Assembly (NCBI GenBank): GCA_021432635.1
Contig: MU270050.1
Coordinates: 186,001 to 250,000 of the forward strand
DNA: 64,000 nucleotides
Direction: 5' to 3'
DNA from: Thozetella sp. PMI_491
Taxonomy: Eukaryota; Ascomycota; Sordariomycetes; Chaetosphaeriales; Chaetosphaeriaceae
Shown here: in pieces, positions 46,578 to 57,308 of the stretch
Layout of the letters: each line of letters opens with the position of its first letter
Position numbering within the stretch: position 1 is the first letter of the stretch
Position numbers and translations under genes: made by a program
The notes under the pieces: generated by a model
What the model was told of the DNA's origin: nothing
Databases searched by the model: none
Seen by the model: the letters and a program-made list of their open reading frames with translations, nothing else

Positions 46578-47904
46578 GATTCAAAGGTGATCTCTTTTCT
46601 TTCTAGCTTAATATTAGAAAGGCAACCTCCGAAGTCGCGACAGTAAACCATAGCATTAAATAGACAGCCGTCGGCAACATCTCTATCCCATGGCCCGGGT
46701 CCAAGATCTCGTGCCATGCTTAGTACCACGGAGTGACCACTTTTCTGGGTGTCCTCAGCGCGGGGACGGTAGTATCTAGGCTCGATTGGAATTAGTTTCT
46801 TCAAGCCAATGCTCTGCTATCGAAGGCCAAGCCGTGGAGAATGTTGCAAAGAGAGGCGTGGCGAAATGCGGAGTGCCTACATCGGGCAGCGGAGAAGTGG
46901 CGGCGCGGGGTAGGCCGATGTAACAGCGGGGAACACGGAGCCGCACTTTCATCGTTCTCCTGATCGATATTTGGTACGGTCGTTATTATGCTAACCCCTC
47001 CCTGCGGCGGCCCGGCTGAAGAAAACGTGTCGCTTTTGCCAGCAGATCAGATGCGATATTTAGTTAGGATTCACGTAGCTACCCTTCAGCTAAATAAGCT
47101 GAGCACAACTCCAGGAGCCACTACAATTATACATTGCCCGGGCCCGGGGCAGGCATGTGTACTATCTTGCCTCAAGTTTTATGCTATAACTGGCTAAATA
47201 GTCTATGTCAATTTTGAGTGGATTTTGGAATTCGTATACTATATTCAAAGGTTTTTTTTTTTTTAAAAAAAAAAAAAAAATTCAAAAATCTAGAAGGGGT
47301 TGGATCTGTTTATAAGTCTGAGAAGAGTATGTCGAGCGAGATTTGAAAGGATTCGACTGTCCGTATCTGTCAAAAGTTTAGTTATATCTCTACCTATATT
47401 GCTGATTTCTCAGTCGCTCTAGGCGTAATGTCTGTTACACAGACTGCAGTGTTCGATCTTCTCGTGTGTTCAGGACTACGCCTTGAGTTCGGTAACGGCA
47501 AACAGTTGCCGATAGGTTTCATCGTCAGCTAAGCTGCTTAGCCAACTGCTAGGGTCCAGTTCTCGTGTATATTCTTGCGAGTCAATTAAAGTATTTTTAA
47601 GGCTCAGGGCGGGTCGCCTTGGCTCATGACGTATGGCGCTCTAACTAGCATTGATGCTGAAGTTCTTACTGCCCATAGTGACTCGTCCAGAGCCATGTTA
47701 TTTGGCTCCTGACATCCCAAGCAACGTAATATCGGGAACTTTCACGTAGTAGTACCCGCTCAGGAATTGATCAAGTCTAGGATACTTATGGTAGCTCGAC
47801 GATGCAACATCGCAAGGCAATATCGGCACCACAGTCACCTTACTCTAAACTGCGGCAAAGAGAAATAGTATATCTTAAAATACAGTTCCGCGAAGTTTCC
47901 CGGC
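46578..47904. other. Intergenic region upstream of the GH43 gene
   Basis: Contains the GH43 promoter and a homopolymer palindrome. A minus-strand frame at 46574-46804 has no homology support. Confidence 0.4.
47252..47280. repeat. T13A16 homopolymer palindrome
   Basis: Thirteen T directly followed by sixteen A, a self-complementary tract able to form a hairpin and prone to length change or sequencing error. Confidence 0.9.
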
Positions 47905-49134
47905 TTATGGGCTACCATGTGTCTGTTCTTTAAAACAGTCCTTAATATGGATTAGAAACTCTTCAACATCGTTCCACAAGGCCAGGGGCTGCTCCATTGC
48001 TGCAAAATGTCCGCCGTTATCGTGCTGTTTATAAAAAACCAGATCCCCTGTTGTTTCAATCCATGCTTTCGGGACGGGCGTGATCTCTTTCGCAAACCAC
48101 GAGTAGCCGAGAGGTTTGTTGATGTGCCATCGCTTCGTACCATGACTTTCTGCTTGAGGGCCGTAGAACTGGCGATACGACCACAGGCTTGTCGCTGCAC
48201 AGTTGGTAACCCAGTACAGGGTAACAAACTCCAAGACTACGTCGAGCGGAGGGTCTTCGTCGGTCCAGTCCATATACTTCTCCCCGACCCAGGCTAGTAG
48301 CGCAATTGGATTGCTAGAGAGGACGAATCCAATAGTGCTAGGCCGTGTCGCATGAGTCCACGCGTACGCGCTGCCATTGTGCTTGAAGAAGAAATGTCTT
48401 TCCAAACCGTCCCTCTCTTTCTCATTAATCGGGCTTTTGATCAATGCTAGATCGGGTGGAGGCATGGGGCCAGTGTTTAGGTGAATGGCTTTGCAGCTCG
48501 GGTATTTTGCAGCTACCACACGGCCTATGCGACCGCCTAGGTCGCCTCCTTGTATCATGTAGTTCCGGAAGCCAAGGAGCACGGCCAGTGCATCAAATAT
48601 TCGCGCTGCGTCGTCGGAATCGATGTCTCGATCTAAGGGTGGCGGAGATGAGAATGCGTAGCCCGGGAGGCTTGGGACTACCAAGTGGTATGGCAATGTC
48701 TCTGCGGTGTACCTGGTCCGAATAATCTCTAGAATGGAGAGAAACTCGGCAAAGCAGCCTGGCCAGCCATGTAGTAACAGTATCGGAATGGCATCGCTCC
48801 TTTTGGAGAATAGAGCAACGAGGTGAATATCAAAGACCCCACTCGAGTCGTGAATCGGTGCCTTGAAGTGAGGAAACGAATTGATATGTTTTTCGTGCTT
48901 TCTCCAGTCGAAATCGGCTTCCCAGTAGTGCTTGGCCGCTAATAACCAGTCCCGTCGCACACCCATATGCCTGTCTTGTCCTGGGAGTGAGTTTTCAAAT
49001 GTAGGAGGAGCTAGTGGAGTGACCTTCAACAATGTCACGAGTTTGTCGAGATCTTGTTGCGGGATGTTCACTTTCCACGGCCTAATTGCCTCTGACGCGC
49101 CTCGTGGAAGAATATCGAAACCGTTGAAACCCAT
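47905..49134 (-). CDS. Epoxide hydrolase (alpha/beta-hydrolase with EHN domain), 409 aa
   Basis: Opens epoxides to vicinal diols. Single exon, normal length for the microsomal-type/Aspergillus epoxide hydrolase family. The N-terminal EHN lid region covers about residues 10-115. The oxyanion motif HGWPG is at 122-126. The nucleophile is Asp198 in GGDLGG and the catalytic base His376 is in NGGHFAAMEQP. A cap domain with lid tyrosines lies between. No signal peptide is seen, so it is cytosolic. It could serve detoxification or specialised metabolism; no neighbouring biosynthetic gene indicates which. Confidence 0.92.
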   Translation of the reverse strand: MGFNGFDILPRGASEAIRPWKVNIPQQDLDKLVTLLKVTPLAPPTFENSLPGQDRHMGVRRDWLLAAKHYWEADFDWRKHEKHINSFPHFKAPIHDSSGVFDIHLVALFSKRSDAIPILLLHGWPGCFAEFLSILEIIRTRYTAETLPYHLVVPSLPGYAFSSPPPLDRDIDSDDAARIFDALAVLLGFRNYMIQGGDLGGRIGRVVAAKYPSCKAIHLNTGPMPPPDLALIKSPINEKERDGLERHFFFKHNGSAYAWTHATRPSTIGFVLSSNPIALLAWVGEKYMDWTDEDPPLDVVLEFVTLYWVTNCAATSLWSYRQFYGPQAESHGTKRWHINKPLGYSWFAKEITPVPKAWIETTGDLVFYKQHDNGGHFAAMEQPLALWNDVEEFLIHIKDCFKEQTHGSP

Positions 49135-49484
49135 ACTGCTAGCAACTACTTCCTTGCAGCGAACCGTTTAAGAAGACGGCGTAGACACAAAAGATGCGCT
49201 AAGGAGTTTTTACGAGGGCCTGTTCTTGTAGACTGGTTGTTTTGCTTGACACCTACTCTTAACACTGAGTTCGGACATGGCGTCTGTCCAACCGCTCTCT
49301 CATGCACGGACTCTCACTGGCGATGGCCGGACTAAATCGCGGCAGCAGTTCCGACAATGGTGGTATTCGCTCCGTGGGAGTGGGGCATAATTGAGTGGCG
49401 ATTGTCGGCTTTCGTGCCGCCTCACCCTACGGAAGAAGGACCAACCAAGCAACACTACAGAACCCACGTGAACACACTACTGAG
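49135..49484. other. Upstream region of the epoxide hydrolase
   Basis: Promoter-side spacer; no other feature was recognised before the dispersed repeat. Confidence 0.35.
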
Positions 49485-49790
49485 AGTGTAATATCCGTGT
49501 CGATGTTGGGGGTTCCGATTTCTGATTCCTCCATTTGGCCCCACATGCCCCACGTGAACCACCATTTCTCTCCAATCAGAAGCCTCCTTTGAAGGTCTAC
49601 TTTGTCACTTTGTTCAAAGCTTGAGGTAGAAGGTGCTTGCTCTCGACCTCAACCCTTCTTGATATACACTTCATGCACTGGTCCTTGATCTGCCTTTCCC
49701 TCTTCTGGCCTTTCTTTTCGTTTCCTCCCGATTGCATCGCCCGTATTCCATCCAATAGCGAAAACACCGCAATCTAGCTTATGCAGCGCC
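49485..49790. repeat. Dispersed repeat, copy A (about 300 bp)
   Basis: Shares long interrupted stretches with a second copy near 59.8 kb, for example GGTTCCGATTTCTGATTCCT and GTATTCCATCCAATAGC in the same order and spacing. Its family is unknown; a C-run lies just downstream (49840-49865). Confidence 0.75.
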
Positions 49791-50039
49791 GTGCGTTTGG
49801 CGCATTTTACGGCCACAACAATGTTGTTGTCGCTGCATGATGACCCCCCCGACCCCCCCCCGCAGGCTCTCTAGCTTCAAATCTAATAAGAGAAAGAACA
49901 TCAAAAATCCCAACAGATTCAACTGACATCGTAATGATGGAGGTAAAGAGGTAGTATATTGCTTCCCTACCACGCTAAGCTAGACCGTTAATATCAGAGC
50001 CACGGCGGCAAGGCAGCAAAGCAGCATCGTAAGCGCTGC

Positions 50040-50647
50040 GAGAGAGGTGCTGATACCAGTTGGCCGGAAGAAGATAACTCATGCCAACTAGCATAAGGGC
50101 GATGCTATAATCAGGAGCTGCAGGGGCACTGCCCCACAGAGGCAGCTAAAGCTAGTTGGTGGAAGGGAGATCTTTACACCGGCTAAGGCCAGGACCTGTA
50201 CGATAACCCTACCGGAAGGGCTCTGCTTAAGTAGAGTAGCTCTAATACTGATAATCCTAGGCTCTAAGAGCCTTAACCCAAAAATAATACTAATACTATA
50301 GGTCCAACAAAATAAGGCTTTAATATTCCTACTAGCTAGGATAAAGCCCGAATAAAACTAGTTTTATAATTGGGCTATAGAGTAGGAGTAATACTACTAT
50401 AGAATAAACTAAAAATAACTTATAGAAAGGAAAAGTTAGGTAAAGACTAGGGAAGGAAAAGTAATACTATTATTCTCTAAGAGTTACTAGGATTCTTCGC
50501 TATATAAGGAGGACGTAAGAGAAAGGTTTCTAAAGAGGCTAGAGATTAGTTTTATAACCCAACCATACCTTTCTTTCACCTACCTTACACTCTGCTCCCA
50601 CGCTGCTGTACCGGCCTCTTCACTCTGCTTACCCACAGCTCTTAACA
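50040..50647. mobile_element. AT-rich LTR-like remnant
   Basis: Strongly AT- and TA-biased sequence, as expected of an old repeat decayed by RIP-type mutation, with a TATATAAGG box near 50502 and a terminus ending TTAACA. Its last 34 bp align with the end of the LTR-like element at 51.6-52.0 kb through a shared 15-mer. The left end is not defined. Fossil, no coding remains recognised. Confidence 0.5.
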
Positions 50648-50736
50648 GTAATACTATCCTTGGGAGACTAAAAGGGGTAAAAGGAGTATAGTAGGTACTG
50701 AAGTCCTTGTCTATCTTGTAAGATTAATACTTGGAT

Positions 50737-50990
50737 TGTTGGATCGTGGGTTCGTAGCGTTGCTCGATCTAGTATGGAGGATCCAGAGCTCTGGCGAGCT
50801 CTGATTGGACCACAGCCGATCTAATGCGGAGAGTCACATGATCGGCTGCGGGCCATTTAGGGGCTCGTTCGAGCAGTCAACTTAGCTTACAGAATACACA
50901 TCGAGACATATACCAATACAGAGGACCTTTTACCCAGTTGTTTTACGTTTGTTTGTTTACAGTATCGAGATCTCGTAATACTACCCAACA
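50737..50990. mobile_element. Solo LTR (254 bp), probable Ty1/copia type
   Basis: Begins TGTTGG and ends CCAACA, a perfect 6-bp terminal inverted repeat, and is flanked on both sides by the identical 5-bp target duplication TGGAT (50732-50736 and 50991-50995). No internal retroelement sequence is present, so it is the product of LTR-LTR recombination. The exact duplication and unbiased base composition suggest it is fairly young. Confidence 0.88.
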
Positions 50991-51423
50991 TGGATGTTAA
51001 TTTCAAACCGGTCCCGCACCGGATGTATATATAGTAGAGTGTGGTACCGACTTTATTCTGCCGTATGAAGTATGCTTGATAATTGGAGGACTTATCGCGG
51101 CTTGACTGAGACGACTGCCCTGCTCTTTCCTCCCTAGTCTTTGGAAGGGTTATCGATTGCTCAAGGCCGTTGGCCAAGCTATCACAGTTCAAAACACCAT
51201 AGCAAATCACAAGTAGATGCCACACCCTATATCCTCTAAACAGTCCAAAGATCTATTAGATTCTCACGCTTACGATTGATACATCCGCTTGCAATACCAA
51301 AGAGCCATCAACCAAGGTTACACGAACAGACCGGACACTCGCTCAGAATCAACGATGCCTCTTCGGCCACAAGAACCTCCTCGGTTAAGATTTAGCTAAA
51401 CCATGGCTTGCCCACACCAAGTT

Positions 51424-51612
51424 CAATACCCGCGATACCCACAATACCTACGATGCCTACAATGCTATGATACTTATGATGCCTACAATGTCTATAACGC
51501 CTATGATGCCACAATGCCACGATACCTACCATGCCCACGATACCTACCATGCCACAATACCCACCATGCCCACGATACCCACCATGCCTACGATACCTAC
51601 GATGCCTACTAT
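51424..51612 (+). repeat. Minisatellite with 9-bp unit
   Basis: About 20 tandem variants of the unit CCYACGATR (with changes to ACAATG, ATGATG), kept in a 9-bp register with a few slips. Read in one frame it encodes a Tyr-Asp-Ala/Thr-type repeat, but flanking sequence gives no gene. Confidence 0.85.
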
Positions 51613-51614
51613 GT

Positions 51615-51965
51615 TGTCAGAACCTTGGGGAGCTAGAGGGTTAGGGTCGCCCGCTGTGGGGCCTTGAGAGCGGGTTAGGGTTGTGGTATGGAGCCGGGGC
51701 GGGCTTCGTCGGCCTTCATCTAAGCTTAGGGGGCGTCTTTACATCAGGGATCCACTATTACAAGGGCCTGATACAGGTCCTAGCTCCTCAGCCACCACGA
51801 TTGTCAGTATAAGAAGAGGCCAGTTTACGGGTAGAGGTCTTAGGAGGCTAGAGTTCAGTTGGACAATACCACCACCGCTTGCTCAACCACCAATATAGCT
51901 GCTTAGGCGCAGCGTGTAGCTGGCTTTGTCGCCTCTTCACTCTGCCCGTACACCACACCCTGACA
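51615..51965. mobile_element. LTR-like element (about 351 bp)
   Basis: Begins TGTCAGAACC and ends CCCTGACA (TGTCAG/CTGACA inverted ends). It carries two GGGTTAGGG nonamers near the left end. No matching target duplication was seen, so it may have recombined. The right end is related to the AT-rich remnant at 50.0-50.65 kb. Likely a gypsy-type solo LTR fossil. Confidence 0.55.
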
Positions 51966-52307
51966 GATCTTAGCTGCTGTATGTAGCTTTAGATCTGGGT
52001 CTTTCTGAAGAGTGTTAAGGGCTAGTATAATATTAGCTTTGTTAGAATGCCTTTTTATATTGCTTAGTAAATCAAATGGTGCTGAGAGTAGAAGAGGTAT
52101 GTAGTGGAGAGAAATTCGTCACCCGCTGATATTCGTCACTTGCTGATAAAATACGTCATGTTTAACTTATAAAACACTAAGACTTTTCTTCAGCCTATAT
52201 ATAATAAGAAATCTTTAGTTTTAATTATTATCCCCTTATAACTATCTACCTTATTTCTTCCTAGGAAGTCTCTTATATAAATTTAAGCTTCCTTTGTAGC
52301 TCCCAAG
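51966..52307. other. AT-rich spacer
   Basis: AT-rich sequence between the repeat belt and the 3' end of the Clr5-ankyrin gene; no gene was seen. Confidence 0.4.
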
Positions 52308-55300
52308 TCAGTCCCATATAATATACTCCTCGATAAGCTCCTCTGTCATGTCGAAGGTCTCTTCAGGAAGTTCAACCACTTCTAGTATATCTAGATGACG
52401 TGGAGAGAGTGTATGAAAATATCTACGCAAGAGATCTTGCACAGCGAAATGCTCATTTTCCTTTGCCAATTTCATGGCCCGTTCTTGGCAGGCAGTGCCC
52501 ACACCGGCGCCAAAATTAAGCAATAGCTTCACAATATCAAGGCGCCCATGTTCCGCCGCCCCTTCGAGTGCAAACCTTCCGTGGGGCTTTACTGGTGGAG
52601 CATTAGGGTCGGCACCATGCCGTAAAAGAATGTCGACGATCCCAGAGTATCCAGCGATAGCAGCCAACTGCAGTGCGGTTCCGCCTCCCCGTCCGGCAGC
52701 AGGTATGTTAACATCAGCGCCGAGGTTGATGAGAAGCTCAATAATTCTGATGTCTCCAGCCTCTGCTGCTCGCTGCAGTGGTGATCTTTTTACACCTCGG
52801 CTTGGACGCGCATGGATATCTGCTCCTCTGTTGATAAGCAGCCGGACCTTATTTATTTGCTTTGCGCCGATGGCAACAAGAAGAGGGGTTTCGGACAAGG
52901 ATTCGGGAGAATTCTGTTCCAATAAGGATATAGATTCATCCTCGGTCAGGAAAAACACCGTCTTCCTGAGAATCACCGCCTCGATCGGACACCCCGCATC
53001 GAGCATCATGCGGGTTATAGCAAGGCTGTCTTCGTTCTCCGCCTCGATAGCCGTAACCAGCGGCGTACCTTCAACTGCATCGTCCCGTTCGGTTGACCCG
53101 AAACCACGTGAAACCATCCCTCTTGATTCGTGCCAGAAGACGGTCTTGAAGATGACGCCGCTGGCTAGGAGCTGCTGTACGAGCGCGATATCCCCCTCTT
53201 TTACCGCGGTTTTCATTGCCTCCAGGCCGTATTTGCCTTTTCCCCAAGGATGTCTTTGATGAAACGCTCGTAATAGCAAGTCGAGGATAGGCTGGTTCCG
53301 CTTCAAGATTGCGGATTCCAAGGCCGTTATGTCTGCGGGGCTGGCACCGGTGTCAAGAAGGAAAGATACCATGTCTATGTCGCTCCTATCCACCGCTGTG
53401 CGGAGCGGGGTCCCTTCTCTGCTATTCGTTCGACCCATGATGGTTTCCAAAACAGCGTCCACAGCAGCGTCGTCTGGATTGACCGAAGCACCGTATTGTA
53501 TCAAGAGTTTGACAACTTCCATGTTCCCTGCACTGATTGCTCTCGCAATAGCAGTCTTGCCGCCCATGGGCGAGCTAGGCCTGATGGGGCAGCCTGCGAG
53601 GATTAATGTCTCGATGATTGTCGGATCACTCCATTCGGCTGCGAGGGGCAGAAGATTGTAGTAGTCAATATCGATATCCGCACTACCTAGGAGCCGAAGA
53701 ACTAACTCCTTCTTTTTCATCCTCAGAGCAGTTGCAAGAGGCCTGTCCCACTCGGCTTCTGGATCCGTATACGGTTCTTGATCGCGTGGGACACAATTGA
53801 CATCGGCGCCAGCCTCGAGGAGTCGGGCGGCAAGGACGTCATTATTCTCTCGAATAGCTGCGATGACTCCGATACCGAGGACTCGAGGCAAATAGCATTT
53901 GCCCATCTCCAAAAGTCGGTTAGCCAGGGTGAAATTGCCGACAGAGAATGACGCCTCCAATGCAATGTTGTATTCTTCTGCCGACATCCGGTCCCATGTT
54001 TCACTCTCCCCGAAGAGACCGAGGGTCTGGGGATTCTGCGTCGCGATTGCCTGGGCAAGCGGAGTCCTCCACCATAATCTGCTTTGGGAGCAAGATGCCC
54101 ACAGGTCTGCGCCGTGATCGAGTAGAAGCCGAGCCATATGCATGTCCTCATTGCGTATGGCAATACAGATAGAGTCGCAGGTCATAGAGAATCTCTTCGT
54201 GGCTAGAAGAAACCGAACCGACTCCGGAAGTCTCTCTTTGACCGCCTTGTCCAGGAGGCCGTACATTGGCCCGACAGCCGTACGGAATCTGCCATAGTTA
54301 CTGGACTCAAATTTTTGATGAATCTCAGCTTCGACGTAGGGATGCAGCAAAACCGCGGAGAGAATTGATATCGCTGTCTCATCATCGCAAAATGTCAAGC
54401 AGTTCTCTAAGAGCTTCTTCTGGAAGAGTACCAGGTGATACTGAGGATTCCCGGCCCTTACGAGCTGTAGAAACACACGCGAGCATCGAACGCTCTCGTA
54501 ATCTATGAGCTTTGGGTCTACCGAGGCGCCGTGATGGAGAAGAAGTGAGACAATCTCGGAGAGCTCTTCAGGATCTTGTTGGTCAGCGAAGGTTTTGGGT
54601 AGCCGCGAATGACCAAGGAAGACACTCGTGAGTGCTCCAGACCTCCAAGTCGCCACTCTGCTGGACTTGTTGGCATCGGCGCCATATCGAAGCAGTGTCT
54701 CAACCACAGCCTTGTGTCGGTAAGTGGCAGCTAGCTCGAGGGCGGTACACCGAAGCCCTTGCATGTCCTGACATATTACCTGGTTCGGGTCGAGACGGAT
54801 CTCGGTAACAGTCAGGAAAAGTTCAACACCCCGAGCATCGCCCGACTTGATGGCGCACTGCATCAGCTTTTCCCCAAGCGCTCGCGCCGTATGACCAGAG
54901 AAGATGTTCATGAATGGCAGGAGCTGGGTGGCTGCCTCGGCTTTTAGAAATTCCCACACGCTCTCGTGCGAAATACCGACCATCCCTGCGAAGTTGTTAG
55001 ACACGCAAAAGACCAAGAGCTTGGCGTACGCAGAATCGACGAGCCGCGACCGTTGAATCGACAGTGAAGGCCTGTATAGAGATTGTATGTCGAAGGTGCT
55101 GGGAAAGAGAGAAGGGGGGAGCAACGCTTTCAACAAGTTTGATGAAATGGGCATTCGCCCCTGCGGCGTTCGATACGATCTTGGGTCTACGATCGTCATT
55201 GATGATGCAGACCCGACAGGAATGTTCGCAATCTGTAGCGAACGGTCTTCACCTCCAAAATCGAGCAGCTGCAGCGGATCGATATAGTCCAGGTTGGCTC

Positions 55301-55912
55301 GCAGGGGCAGAGGTGCCACGAGATCCCGAACCAACTCTTCGGTTGGAAGAGGAGGTTGCTCAATATCTCTCTCCGGTGGGGGGGTCCGTACATGGAAGCC
55401 CCGAGGTAGAGGTTGATCTGAGAAAGTCACCCATCAGTTTTGCATATCATTGCCATTTAAAATATAAAAGTTGTCATGATACCTTGGCCCTGAAAATGGC
55501 TAGGCGCGTAGTGGCGCCTGGTTTCCCGCTGGACCATGGCGTTGGGCACAACGCGACCGTCGAATAGAACCTCACTTTGCTTCCCAAAGTCTCGACGCTG
55601 CCCAAGTCGATGCCCGATGAGGCTCCAATGCTTGCTCTTGTGGTATTTCGTGATGCGCCACTTCTTAAACCGGGTTTCGTACTGCGACTTGCTAGGGAGT
55701 TTCAGTTGGCGAGCTCTAAAATGACGCACACCGGGGAGATTAGGGTTGGGATTCAAGGGAATTGACCTGGCATGGAAATTCTCCTCTCGTGCCATAATAT
55801 CCATGACATCCCCCCGAGTTCTGTCCTCCTCCCAGTAGAGCTTAGTAATTTTAGCCTCATGCCGTGCCCAGTCGAGGTCAGTCAGGCGAGGCTTCTGTGT
55901 CTGGAGCGACAT
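52308..55912 (-). CDS. Clr5-ankyrin repeat protein, 1154 aa
   Basis: Three exons (55767-55912, 55483-55691, 52308-55417) sum to an exact frame. The first intron is in-frame open, so it is easily missed. The N-terminal Clr5 domain spans DWARHEAKITKLYWEEDRTR, MDIMAREENFHAS and KSQYETRFKKWRITKYHK (about residues 14-70). A linker follows, then roughly 15-20 ankyrin repeats from about residue 340 to 1090, clearest at TALELAATYRHKAVVETLLR, TPLLVAIGAKQINKVRLLIN and TALQLAAIAGYSGIVDILLR. It ends with an acidic tail. No NACHT or effector enzyme domain was found. Such proteins in fungi are mostly uncharacterised; DNA binding plus a protein-interaction scaffold is the inference. Confidence 0.87.
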
Positions 55913-57308
55913 GAGTAAAAAATACAATCAGAAGAACAAGGTCTGACTAGCGAGTAACTCGGAACTGAGGCTGCGAGGATGCTGAGGATAGCTCGTTAAT
56001 AGTGATTGACGTGGCATGAACGGAGCGGTTGCGTCAACTCTGTGGGGTAGTGCGTACCGCTGTGCAGTGAGGAACCAAAGGTAATGATGAAAGGGTGTCA
56101 CCGATGCGTGGTAAGCGGGATAGCCCAGAGCCGGCTGCTGTCCCACTATAAAAAGCCAGAAAACCCTAACCCCGGGGGCTCGGTACAACAATAGGTATTT
56201 GTGGTGCACGTGGGTCATGCGGTCTGGAGATGGATGAAGATTCAGCGATCTGCAGCTATCGGCTGGAAGCATCAATGCAACCAGCCTTGCCAGCGAAAGC
56301 GGCTGACCAATACATGCTCCACCGGGGTGGAAGCACTGCATCATGTCTCTGATCTCTAAGGCTCGAGTTTAGCCTGACTTGGAACCCAGTCCTCACACGC
56401 ATACCTGTTCTGCGCTAACAAGAGGATCGCCGGCGTCTTAGTGGCAGTATAAGTCGCAAAGTAGCTTAGGTTAGTAATTAGATCTCCTACTTATAAAGCT
56501 CTTTTAAGTACTACATTTGTCATATCTGTAAGCAGACCTCCTTAAGCTGCATGGCCGTGGACGAAGCCTTGAGAGCTAAATCTTGGCGCTCTTATATCAA
56601 TTATATTGACGGCGTGGCTAGAGTAGAAGCATCAAAATTGCAACTGCACTTTACTTAAAAAGCTATATACTACGTCAATAGACACGATATACGCTCTATA
56701 TCCGCCACGGGGTCGGTTAGGTCACGCGCAAAGGGGCCGTTTTCGTGGGTGGACTTGAATTGCGATTCTGAAAGATGAAAACCTGGCCCACTGCCCCTTT
56801 CGCCCAGTCCTAAGCCCACTGGCCTCGGCTGGCCGGCCCGCTCCACGCTTAAGTGTTACAGTAACGACATGGTCAGTTAGGCTAGGGTTAAAGTCACCTT
56901 TAATAAGTGCCATATTATTGCTATAAGTCTTACGACACTATTATCCCACTTTAGTTTTATACTTGGGGTCCTGTAAACCTACGGCCTCCTACGGGATGTG
57001 CTATCAATATCGGCATAGCCTATAGTGCTCGTACTGCTTATGAGTTACGGTTCTTAGGGCCCAGGGTTATGAGTAAAGAGCTGCTCTACCTAAGTAGAGC
57101 TAGACCGGTAGGGTTGCTATATAGGTTCTAGCCTGTGCTAAACTTAGAGTTGAGACTTCAACGTAGAGTCATAATACCGAAGTACGTAGTATAGCAATAC
57201 ATCTCTCGAGTGATAAAGCTGAATAAAATATTTAAAAGCCCCCTCGAAAAATCAAGCTTCAGCAATTTACTACAAAAGAATAACCCGAATGCGAAACCTA
57301 GCGCTCTA
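55913..57308. other. Intergenic region with AT-rich remnants
   Basis: Holds the Clr5-ankyrin promoter. One CCCTAACCC nonamer is at 56164-56172. From about 56450 to 57300 the sequence is AT-rich and TA-biased, resembling decayed repeat DNA; a short minus-strand frame (56722-56913) has no identified family. Confidence 0.4.

Noticed and set aside
46574-46804. 76-codon minus-strand frame upstream of GH43
   Set aside because: No homology, and it overlaps the GH43 start and its promoter.
51424-51612. CRISPR-like array
   Set aside because: Units are contiguous 9-mers without unique spacers, in a eukaryotic genome.
51610-51970. Target duplication for the 351-bp LTR-like element
   Set aside because: Flanks TATGT and GATCT do not match, so the element call rests on its ends and its relation to the 50-kb remnant only.
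52474-53259. 261-codon plus-strand open frame
   Set aside because: Antisense to the ankyrin coding region; Ala/Ser-rich translation without any motif.
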